A program made the translations under genes and the position numbers. Source: Ancylostoma caninum (Eukaryota; Nematoda; Chromadorea; Rhabditida; Ancylostomatidae). Taken from it: 64,000 bases of DNA. Below the pieces are notes generated by a model. That model made no database searches. It was given only the letters and a program-made list of their open reading frames with translations, and had not been told where the DNA came from. This document shows, in pieces, positions 46,201 through 58,200 of this stretch. Positions within the stretch are counted from its first letter, which is position 1, and each line of letters opens with the position of its first letter. The DNA lies in assembly GCA_037903475.1 (NCBI GenBank), contig JBAJFG010000559.1, positions 248,001 to 312,000 on the forward strand, written 5' to 3'.

Positions 46201-49200
46201 GTTATGCCAAATCTGACATGTATTTCTGCCTCTCCAATTTTGTCACATTTTGAACTTCGCCAAATTCCAACTTCTAGACATCCGGCTTCATAAAACAACT
46301 CCACCTGCTCTAATGCATTTGAAATGCGAGATAATGTGAGGATGCTCAGTGCGGCTCTGGAGAAGCTGTTGAGTTCCTTCTGCGGGAGGTGCATTAGCCT
46401 GGTTGATGTCCTCCATCTGCACTTTGGTGGAGGACAGCACATCATTAATTTTTCTTCTCGGCGGCGATGAGCCGACGGAGTTCATGCGGTGTTTGCCAAG
46501 CGTTCCAGGACCGATCGTCTCATGTGCTGTGGGGAGAAAGGGGCGAAGTTAATTTGATTAACTCGTTTTCCGATAGGGTTCTCCCATAGTGGGTACACGA
46601 CGGTATCCACTCCTATTGGAATACAAAATCTTTTTGCACAAAAATTACAACATTGGCCTTATCACTGGATCATTTTAAAAACGGGAGGTTTGTTACTGAC
46701 GCGAATTCCGGGCTTTGAAAGGCTGCTTGTTTTGGCTAACCCTTCTAGGCAGTATACCTCGCAATCGGGTGCTCAAACCCTTATACAGGGGGGGGCCACA
46801 AGTTATTGTACAACGTTTGCTGGCCCATTTCTCCGCAGTAGTAAAATATTTTTTGCCGCACTAGGCACTGTTTAATAGAGCTGGATTTGCTCTATCTTTT
46901 GATCACAAAAACCTCCTGGATACTTCCAAGATAACGAAAAAAGTTTATCGGAAACATTCATTGCAGACTTTCGGTGCCGCAAAATGCACTAACTCTGCCC
47001 GCAATTTCCGAGCAAAACAGCCACAAAAACAGTTTGATATTTTTAGAAAGAGCATTCTTTGCTCTTTAAGATGCATCTAAGCAGTACACCCCACTTTAGA
47101 GATTTGGTGGATTTTTCGTAAAAAATTTCCACATCAACCCGCTTTTTTCAAAAACCTGTTCTAAGTCCAACTGCTCCAAAGCAAAACTCTCCCGGGAAAC
47201 CGGGTTTTAACTGTAAGATACTTTGATCCCTGCTCTATTCGGCAGCGAAAAGAGCAGGATAATCCATGTGTTGCTGGTGGAGAAATAAATGAGCAAACGT
47301 TGTACAATAACTTATGGCCCCCCCTGTATAAATCGAAAACTTACATTGCACCTTATGTGTAAACACGAGTTCGAATAACTGTGGGAATCAGTAAATCACA
47401 TTTTCCACATTTCTTCATTCAAGAAGTGATCAAAATATAATAGATAAAACATTTAAGAATAAAATAGATCAACAATATATCGCTCCATTCTTGGTCGATT
47501 TCGTCGACAGTTACTTAATAAACGAGAGACAAGTCACCTGATTTCCCTCATTGCTACCACAAGACGGAGAAATTAGAGGAGAAATAGGAAGTTTTGCAGG
47601 ACTCATCGGTAGTCAACAAGGTTTTGCCGGATAAAACAAGGAATTTGTCCTATATGCCGACCATCCACGCTCTTGCACGGGAATCAGCTCAATCCTTTCA
47701 TGAAGCTTGGGTCCCCAAAAGGAAGGTAATGAGGGTAGTGTAAGGAAAACAACTTGTGGGTTCCCAGAAATTAGAATTGATATTTCCTCAGCTAAGACAT
47801 CAGCATCATTATCGTCCTGTATACCCAGCGTTTCTTGTCATGAATTTGCATTGTTTTCCAGAGTGCAGACAGCATTTGATATCCCAGGATGAGATTCCAG
47901 AGAACACTTTTTCTAGGGTCTATGTGGGCGGTTTTTCCATTGTCTTTCCCATGAAATTCAATTAGGAATACCATGCAAAACCTATCATCAATTTCCCAAC
48001 GTTCTCACTATTCTCATTTACATCAGAGTTCTTCCTGGGAATACTTTCCTGGTGGAACAACTTTTTTTCTGATTCTTTATCCCATATTCTGCTGTTCGTG
48101 CCAATAAAGCAGTTAGTACATTAATAGCTTCTCTTTCAGATTCGAAAACGAGTACAACGAACGCTGATGATCCTCGACGGGCTGAGCATCCCGTTCGACG
48201 CCATCGACATCACAAAGCCAGGTTCGCTGTTGAGCCCTTCCAGGCGGATCAACACATCTTATTACTATGCATGGCTTTGCTCCTCGGTTTCTAGCAGCAC
48301 CATGCCATTCCAAAACAGTAGCTATGTCTGGGCGCACTGCTGTTGAACAAACAAACAACCATCACGCCGCAGCTGTGTAGTACGCGAAATTCGAGATTTA
48401 ATCGGCGTTACGAGGAGTGCTCGCTGGCGTGAAAGGCACGAAAGTAAATTACTAGTGACTCAGCGCGGCGCTCTGCAACGGCGTGGAATCATTGCAGTGA
48501 CGGGAATAGCAGTTTTTTCACAACACGAAGGCGAAAGAACGCCAGGAATTCGCAAACACGTGGAGGTGTAATTCAGCGCTTATGATTTCTTACTGTACGA
48601 CACTGTTTTCGGGGAAGAACTGGCCGTAACGTGGTACTTATCACGAGCAGAGTCAAGATGTGAGCATAGGCTGGTCGTCGTGAAAGGGTGCGAAATTGTA
48701 CGTAGGACGTAGGTAGCGGTCGCATTCTCAGACAATTTTTCGGAAGGACCGCAGCAGAAAACCGGAAGAACCGACAGGTTCTTCCGGTTTCCTGCTGCGG
48801 TCCTTCCGAATCTTCCCCCACACAAATCTATTCTGCTGCGGTCTTTCCGGACCACTCCAGCGAGATTCGGAAGGACCGCAGCAGAAAACATTCTGCTGCG
48901 GTCCTTCCGAAAATTTTTATCTCTACGTCTCTCGCTTCTTAACCACACGAGCGCGATCTGTTTCTGCTGCGGTCCTTCCGACAATTTGTCTGAGTTTTTG
49001 CCAGCTAAGAGTGCTGGAAATGCAAAGCCGAGTAGGGCAAGGCGGTTGTGAGGTAGTTCGAGAGGGAGAGGGTGTTATGAACGTTTTGCATGCAGAAAAG
49101 GGGGTCTTGTTTTTGCCGGCAAAGAAATGTGGGGGACGACGTATGGGTGTCGGTTTTTTTATCATCGCCACACTTCACCCTGGCCAGAAGGTAAGTATGC

Positions 49201-52200
49201 CGTGGCAGCCGCCAAAGAGGAATGCCTATGAAAATATATATATATATATCATATATATCATATATATCGTATAATTTCGTGATCATGCACGTTCCGCTAA
49301 CTTCATTTTCGAAGCATTTAAAATGTTCTGTGTTTTCTCAGAAACTGTTCTTCAATATCTTCGCGCTTGACCGCAAAACTGGGTAGGTCCAAAGATCTCA
49401 TTACTGTATATAGAGTCGACACCCAGCCGATGAACACAAACCTCCTCGATCCAACCCTCCACTAAGCTTCCTTAGACGCGTAATAAACCGCGCACGCATG
49501 TGGCTGAGCCATTTCGGCAGCGATAAGCACTGAAACAGCTGGCGGGCGTGACAGCGAAGCATTAATAATTCGGCGATTCGTTACGGGTCTCCTGGTTTCA
49601 GGCAATGAGGAGCAGCGCATGTTCATGAGGGAGCACGCGATCAAGGAGGACGTCAAAGGCACGCCGCTGCCACCGCAGTTCTTCTACAACGAGGAGTACC
49701 TTGGAGTCAGTAATCCTTCACAGGGATATTTCTGAAGTTTTTCCGCGAGCTCATGTGTTGAGTAAATGCTCTGGGCACGTAAGCAATTTTTTGCCGTGAG
49801 AGGAAAAGCACACCAACTTTCATGGGCGGAAACAGGGAAATGAGTCGCCAAATTTTTGAAGTTGCTCTACAAATCAAGTAAAAACCTTGTACAAGTTTAT
49901 TTTCATTTGTTTAATTTTATCATTTTTTAAATACTTTTTACTAGTTACTTATTATTATAATTGATATTTTTATTAATTTTACTTTGCATCTGGTTCCCCA
50001 AGGTGGCGGAGACTGCACTTCTATTCCGATGCCACCTCTTCCACTTCCACCCGCTTTCTGTGTGCGCCACTGGCAAATTTGTATCCGTTCCTCGTGCTGT
50101 TTATCCACCTCACATGCGGATATGTGTGGAAAAATGAGACTAGCATATCCGCTAGAGCGTGCTTGTCCGACTGGACGAACTACCATGCATAGGAAACAGA
50201 AACAGCTTGTGTAGAGTGTGGTCATTACAGAATAGTTCATCCGCGGAAAAAAAAACCTAACTACCCCACTAACTACCAGTGCCAAGTCAAAAACCCAAAA
50301 GTAATCACTCCTTTAACCCTCAATCTAAACCCTAAAGTAATCTACAATTGCGCGGAGTTGAGAACCAAGTTTCTAAAGACATTTCCCTGAGAAAGAGTAG
50401 ACTTCGGGGTGGAAACGATCTCATGTTTTGCAGTGCAGTTATTGCCCACTCGTGGAATGATTCACCTATCTTAGACCCGGTTTTCTTTGGGTCCAACTGG
50501 TACAATTTCTACCAGAACTTCATTCCCATAACATATGATGGAAAGATATACGTTCAATAAGCAGGAAATTTACTGTTTTCCTCGAGGAACTAGGTTGTAA
50601 AAGGGTGCTTTCAGCTGAGGTCCCTCCGCATTTGAATACCCCAATGGTCCTTCTGGAAGTTTATTTCATTTATTCATTTACTAGTCTGGCCGTCCGGCTA
50701 ACGCCGGACTTCCAGACTTCTACTGATGGTCGCTTCGCTCGCATACTGCACGTTCAAAGCAAACACAAAAGTGTCAATGGACTGGTAAATACTCTTTCCT
50801 TCCACGCAGTTCTATCGCTTTCCTGAGAAGCCCTTAATCCCGTAGGTGGTAGCTTCCCCCGTGGGACGAAATTATGTTCTCCCATATAAGCGAAGTTAGT
50901 GGCTGTGAATAATTGAGTGTAACCAATACAGTGTAAATGTTATCTTGGAATGATTTACGCTCAACTGGTTGTTGTGGTAATTCAAGTGATAAGGGTCCAC
51001 CGGTGTATATAAACAGAAAGGAAGGAGTGGTTTATTCAGACACAAACGGAATGGGAAGAGAACACGGATACGAAAGGAAACAATGTACAGTGGACGGCAA
51101 TGGTGGTGGCTCATCTGCGGCCTCGAGAAGGACGCCGCGCAACCGCACCGCGCGCGCTGGGATCGGTGTCGTCTGCCACCGGAATGCTATTCCTAAGCTT
51201 TTTTCTTACCGATTTGGTCAAAAATCCTTGAAATTGGGTGGAAAAGCTGCTAGAAATAGCATAACAGCAGCAGAAAACATCAGTTACGGCACGCGCGGCG
51301 CGGTTGCGCGACGTCCTTCTCGAGGCCGCAGATGGGCCAACGCCACTGCCGTCCACTGTACATCTAGGTGATTTAGGTAGGAGGGTCCACTAAGCGTACC
51401 GCTCATGCAGAAATAGGCCCGCCTAGCGAATTCATATTACATGTGGACGCCGGCGCATTCTTATCAAACCGTTGGACCCGACTCTAGGCGTTTCCCCAAT
51501 TTTGGACGCCGGCGCATCTTATCACAACGTTGGACCCGACTCCAGGCGTTTCCCCACTTTTGGACGCCGGCGCATCCTTATCACACCGTTGGACCCGACT
51601 CCAGGCGTTTCCCCACTTTTGGACGCCGGCGCATCCTTATCACAACGTTGGACCCGACTCCAGGCGTTTCCCCACTTTTGGACGCCGGCGCATCCTTATC
51701 ACACCGTTGGACCCGACTCCAGGCGTTTCCCCACTTTTGGACGCCGGCGCATCCTTATCACACCGTTGGACCCGACTCCAGGCGTTTCCCCACTTTTGGA
51801 CGCCGGCGCATCCTTATCACAACGTTGGACCCGACTCCAGGCGTTTCCCCACTTTTGGACGCCGGCGCATCTTATCACAACGTTGGACCCGACTCCAGGC
51901 GTTTCCCTACTTTTGGATGCCGGCGCATCCTTATCACAACGTTGGACCCGACTCCAGGAGTTTCCCCACTTTTGGACGCCGGTGCATCCTTATCACAACG
52001 TTGGACCCGACTCCAGGCGTTTCCCCACTTTTGGACGCCGGCGCATCCTTACCACACCGTTGGACGCGACTCCAGGCGTTTCCCCACTTTTGGACGCCGG
52101 CGCACCGTTATCACACCTTTGGACCCGACTCTAGGCGTTTCCCCACTTTTGGACGCCGGCGCACCGTTATCACACCTTTGGACCCGACTCTAGGCGTTTC

Positions 52201-55200
52201 CCCACTTTTGGACGCCGGCGCATTCTTATCACACCGTTGGACCCGACTCTAGGCGTTTCCCCACTTTTGGACGCCGGCGCATCTTATCACACCGTTGGAC
52301 CCGACTCCAGGCGTTTCCCCACTTTTGGACGCCGGCGCATCCTTACCACACCGTTGGACCCGACTCCAGGCGTTTCCCCACTTTTGGACGCCGGCGCATC
52401 CTTACCACACCGTTGGACCCGACTCCAGGCGTTTCCCCACTTTTGGACGCCGGCGCACCGTTATCACACCTTGGACCCGACTCCAGGCGTTTCCCCACTT
52501 TTGGACGCCGGCGCATCTTATCACAACGTTGGACCCGACTCCAGGCGTTTCCCCACTTTTGGACGCCGGCGCATCCTTATCACAACGTTGGACCCGACTC
52601 CAGGCGTTTCCCCACTTTTGGACGCCGGCGCATCTTATCACAACGTTGGACCCGACTCCAGGCGTTTCCCTACTTTTAGATGCCGGCGCATCCTTATCAC
52701 AACGTTGGACCCGACTCCAGGCGTTTCCCCACTTTTGGACGCCGGCGCACCCTTATCACACCGTTGGACCCGACTCCAGGCGTTTCCCCACTTTTCGGCG
52801 CCGGCGCACCCTCCACACCGCGGTGCACTCACCGCTCTCCACTTCCCCATCCTTTAGAGCTTCTCTTCATTCTTTGAACCTCACCATACCCATCCCTATC
52901 ATCTTGTTGACCCCGCAATCACCATCACTGACCAATCACGGAATTTCGTTTCACACACACCCACACACACACACGTGACAGACTAAGCGCTTTATTATAA
53001 GTCATGATTGGACATGTACAAGTACATGGAATGGCTAGCCATAAGCAGTCAAGTACATGTAATCAATAAACTCATCCAGTCTTCTCCTAAAAAGAGTGAA
53101 TTTCTCAGGAAATACATTAGTACGGAACAGTTTTTCGAAGTCAGAACAAATTCTATTCGTAAAAAATTTCGACCTGTTCTGAATTTTTCCGTGGTGGTTG
53201 AAAACCTGCGCGGAGCTGCTCTTATTTTTGATTCGATAATAGTGAAAAACTCATTAGGATCAGCCTGACTAATCTTTTCAGTAATCTGTATGAAAGTAAT
53301 AAGTCGTTCCGCTTCTTCTGCCATTTGAGTACAAGCAACCAGAAACTCTGTAATTTTTGCTACTGATTCAGACTGATTATATCCACAGCCGCTCATCTTC
53401 CATCATGCCATGTAAATAGCTCATTGTGACTTGAATTCCCGCTACCACTATTGGAATCCGTCTCGATATCCTGATGACAGCCGTTTTCAGAACTTCGTCG
53501 ACTTTGAAGAAGCAGTCGAGGATGACCGCATCGCCGAATTTCTTCGACTCATACCCGAGGTGTGTTCTTGCTCCTCTAACATTGGCGATTGTGCCTTTCA
53601 TGAACATTCTGGTGTGATAATCCGCTTGAAGGAACGCTGTTCCTACAACGATAATAACTTCTCTACTGCTAACATTCAGAGTGCCGTATGCATGACCTAT
53701 GAGAGTTGATTTTAACGATATTGAAGATTTGTTGGTGCATTTTTCTCATCTTATAGTTGAGTAACCACAATATTGACATGTCATTTGAGAGCTTTGTTTA
53801 CCTCTTCAGAACTCTTTTGCAGTACGTCTCCTTTGCGAACCTGCAGAATCATAAGAAGCGAATTTTATCACAGATTCTGGTTTTTGCATAGGACACAATC
53901 CAGCGTATTCATAACGCATTGAGGCGAATCGCTAGCGCTTCGAAAGCTGCAATTTTCAAATTCTCCAGCATGATAGGGCTCATTTTCAGCCCATTTCTTC
54001 CTGTTCTGCTTTTCATATGTGCCCAATGTGCATCCATGCAATGGAAACGTAGGCATTTTCGCACGAGGGGCTTTTTCCTGTGCAATCCAAAATCTCATCA
54101 ACATTGCCCATGCGCATTAGGGTCTCCGGCTTTTTGTTTGATAGTTCTAAGGCATTCTTTCCTTTGAGGGGAACTTGTTTCCAGGCAAGTTCTCCGTCAA
54201 TTCCAATTGCGCTGCCAAAGTCGACTCCACCTTTTCACTTTCTTCCTCCAAGGTGCAATCTCGAAGTGCAATCGCAAACGCTCGCAGCAATTTCGTCGCG
54301 GCTGTAATAGTCTGCACATGGCAAAGCTCGCCTACGTTTCGGTGTCGAATGAGGAAGCCCATGGACAAGCGAACATACCAAAATTATGTCTTTCGCCGAT
54401 CCAAAGGAGATCGCTCCACACATGCGATTGGAGCTTAAAACGTCTCATCTCAACCTCGATCGCGACATATTAACGGAGGAAGAGCGCCACTTTGCAGCTA
54501 ATCAGAACCATAATCTAAATAAACTGACGATGTAAATGATAACCATAGCGGGAAAGATGTGCATCGATTGCCATGTTAGGTCGTTTTTCGTGGACTCCCA
54601 TTGACAGAGGCACACTTGGCGACCATTGCAGACTTGTCAAAATGATCCAAGATTCGCTGCTGGGCCCACTAGCCACTAAGTGCGGTGTCTCGATGAGACA
54701 ACTCTCAATTAAAAAATTACATAGGACCACAGTGCTGGGATCCATGAAACGATAATCAAGCATAACAACTATGGTCTCTCTCTCCAGATTTGACGGCTTA
54801 TATCTTCAATTAAGTTTGTAGAGCCAAGTTGCGACCTTCACTATATTTGAATCTTCTGCAAATTTTTCTCTTTATAAACGAATCGCTCACGACTAGCTTG
54901 CAATATCTCATAAGAGCAGATCACATGGAGTTGTTGAGAAAGAAACTAAAAGTTCGTTGAACATCATATATGAAATTCCTATGCAGTGGAAAACGAAGCA
55001 GAACGTCGAAGACAAAGAGAACCACGTGGACAACGGTAAATTTTCGTAATGCTCGTGTCGGCGCAAAGTGTAGTCTTCCGTCTCTTGTCGTTGTTTTCAT
55101 GATGAAGTTGTCTGCTTTGTTGGGGTTGGTGACTGTCTGCTATACTTGGGATCGAAAACAAGCATTATATTCCAAATAAGTCGGAAATTCGAATGTTCGA

Positions 55201-58200
55201 AGAAGAGAGCAATACAGCCCCGGATGAAAGACAAGGAGGGATCAGTGCTTGCTCCTTCTTGAATAACCGAATGTTCGAATCGTGACTTGATTTGTTAGTC
55301 AAATTACAATTTTTTTCGATCCTTAGTATTCTTTCCGCATGTGCATGTTCTAAAGGCTTTTAACTGCACTGCATGTGATATGCACGACTGGATGCTTTGT
55401 GTTTATCTAAGGCAACAAAAAGTGCAAAGTAGTTTGAGGCTCATCAATGCAACTCTTCCATGAAACTTTAAAGATCATTTACGTCTCCAATTTTTTTGAA
55501 TGTACGTGTTCAATAAACAGGATATTTAGAATTTCTCCGACATGAACCTCAAGCGGAATCCATGTGACAAAAGACCGTTGCATATCTCAGAAATAATTTT
55601 GGATTTTTTCCCTCTTACAGTGTTTGTACGTTTTCTCTTAAAAAAATCAGACGAGGATCTTTGTGTACCACCTGAAAATCATGAAAGAGCAGAAACGTTG
55701 ATAGCGGGACATTTGCATATTTCCAGATCATTTCAATTTGTGTTTCGAGCAGTGGATCTCGTGTAGATTTTTCGAGAGAAAGAAAGCAGATCTAGAATCC
55801 ACACTCCATTCTGATGTGTTCTAATTTTTACAAATTTCATTGCAGTTAGAAAGTTGATTGATTTTCTTCATATTTCGTCCCTTCCCCTGCAAGATCACGC
55901 CTAGTTTTGTCATCGGCTGCACTGCATCGTGAGGGAAGACGGACATTCTCGGGATTCTAAAATTGTTCAAAAGATCTTTCTGCCTCTTAATATCAGCTCG
56001 TCTACCGCTCGTGTGCAATTAAAGAAGCGGGCGAGTTCTCACGAATAGGCGGAAAGGCCGTTTAAGTGGACTAATCGCAGAGTTGTGGCCACGCCCTGTC
56101 TTCCCTCACAATGGAGCCCACGCGATGGCTTCGCAGTGGTTTTTGTTGCTAAATCGATGGAATGATGAAAGTTAAAACAAGTTCGATAAACCAAACTCCC
56201 AGTATCTCACTGCATTAAATACAAAAGCGCGATAGGAATGGAATTCAGGAGAAATTCAGAATTACAATCAGAATTCAAAAACAAGTAATAATCGACACTT
56301 CTGAGAAGAACTACAACCAATAACGCACCATTAGTTTGACACGTGTTTAATGTGCCATGACGTAACTCACAACTTCTTTGCACTTTTGAAGAGCTACTGG
56401 AGGAGCTTTGCTTCTAAAAGCACCACTGCTAGTTCACTGCATTTCCGTGATCATTTCATATATTGATTATTATTTTTTAGGGATCAGGGCAGGCGGCGAG
56501 CAATAGGGACGCTGAAGATGTGAGTATACACACACTTTTTTCAAAGAATAATTTTTCTGCTGTTCTGTCAGATGTCGGGCCAATAACAATAATTTGCTAT
56601 AGCAGCAGAACGAGTCTTCCGAGAAATCTATCATTTTTCGAACCAAAGAAGAAACAGTGGTCTATGAAATGACCATGCAATCTCAATTTTCAACTTCGCT
56701 CAAGACATATGTCTTCATTATTGAACTAGATATCCTCACACCTTGACAGTTGGCAACAGAGCTACAAAATGTATACGAAACTTTCGGAACGGCCCAGCGG
56801 CCTGCAACACATGTGCCATTACACTGCGCGAAGGGTCACTCTACTGGCAACAAGATTATAATAAACGTGGGGGGGGGGGGAGTGGGAATAAACAACGACA
56901 CACAGTCTGTGGTTGACGATGTTAACTGAGAGTTCTTTTTTCAGGACAAATCGGGCAAGGAGAACGAAAATGGGGTAGCGGGTACACATGACGACGAGGG
57001 CGAAGGCGAGGCTGAGGATGAAGGAGAGGAAGATGAGGGGGAAGAAGAAGATGAAGGAGAAGGCGAAGAAGAGGAAGGAGAAGATGAAGCCGAGGATGAA
57101 GGTGAAGACGAAGGGGAAGATGAGGAGGAAGCGGATGGAGCAGAAGAAAAGGCTGATGGGGAGGATGCCGTGGAACATAAGGTTGTACTGCCGAAATCTT
57201 CAAAGGACAAGGAAGAAAAACAGGAAAAAGCTGACGACGCCGAGGTGAGGATTACCTGCTCTGTTATTAGTTTTATTTGTGTGAAAATAGTCTTTTTTCC
57301 TACACCATATATAAACCACCATTTTTTTAAAGTTCACTGTGAAGCAGTCCCACCCAGAAAGTCTCTTGTGCCATGGCCCCCTGTTCTTTCCAACATACCA
57401 GATGGTGTTCAATTTCTAAATATCTGCAATGGAATGAATCCACTGCATCGTAGCTGAATTAGATAACACGAGGAAAAACCACAAAGAACTACTAGATTGT
57501 TGGAGTTGTGAGGTAGTCTGTTTCAAAAGCAAAAAGGCGCACTGAAGGTCGGTTGTTATTGCACTGCAGGCAAAGATGTCGCTCCGCATCGCTCGTTAAC
57601 CCACGTTAATACGCGTTAACCCAAACGTTGATTCATTGGGTCGGCACTATTAACTTGAATTAACAGGCGATTTTACCGCGTTCTCCTGTTCTACAATACC
57701 TCTTCGGCTATTTTCACTGATAAAACGAAGCAATAATGCAATGAAATTTCGTCTCACATTAAGGTTCTACCAACAACAACCTAGAAGAATGGTTCATTCC
57801 CGAGGTTCTGTAGTGCTACGCGTTTGGACTAGCAAGCACGCGATTTCCTGGCTAATATTTCTTGGAAAGTTGGTGGCAGTTCCGTCAAAAAGTAAAAGCG
57901 CTTTTTCCCCTACGATGCAATTCACCCATTAAAATCAATATCGATTCTACACATTTTTGCGTACAGCCAATAAGTGCGCACGGAGCGAAGCTGCTGTCAC
58001 GGAATTCTGTTGTACATCATGTGATGGAACTACCAAATGGACCAAATTTCTCTAAACCACCTACACGATCACCCACAAACTTAAGAAAATCAGACCACCT
58101 CCTAAATTACCCATTAGTTCCAACACAAGTGACTGGGTACTGTAGTAATACAAACTTTGTCTTACCATATTACTGGAATGGTTATATTGTACAGCGAATA

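Noticed and set aside
49011..49188. Possible alternative exon ending CAGAAG before GTAAGT
   Set aside because: The donor is strong, but its reading phase does not join exon 3 of the SH3BGR-like gene and no start or acceptor is evident. It was kept out for lack of support.
51445..52822. CRISPR-like array
   Set aside because: The units are contiguous with no unique spacers, and the context is a eukaryotic intron.
51441..52978. Open frames of 206-250 codons over the 59-bp array
   Set aside because: All three plus frames are open because the unit lacks stops; the array lies in an intron.
53377..53607. 76-codon minus-strand frame
   Set aside because: It is antisense to exon 4 of the SH3BGR-like gene.
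56988..57248. Lys/Arg-rich frame, and Ser/Pro-rich frames on the minus strand
   Set aside because: Shadows of the GAAGA-rich exon 6; the Glu/Asp frame is the one with matching splice sites and phase.
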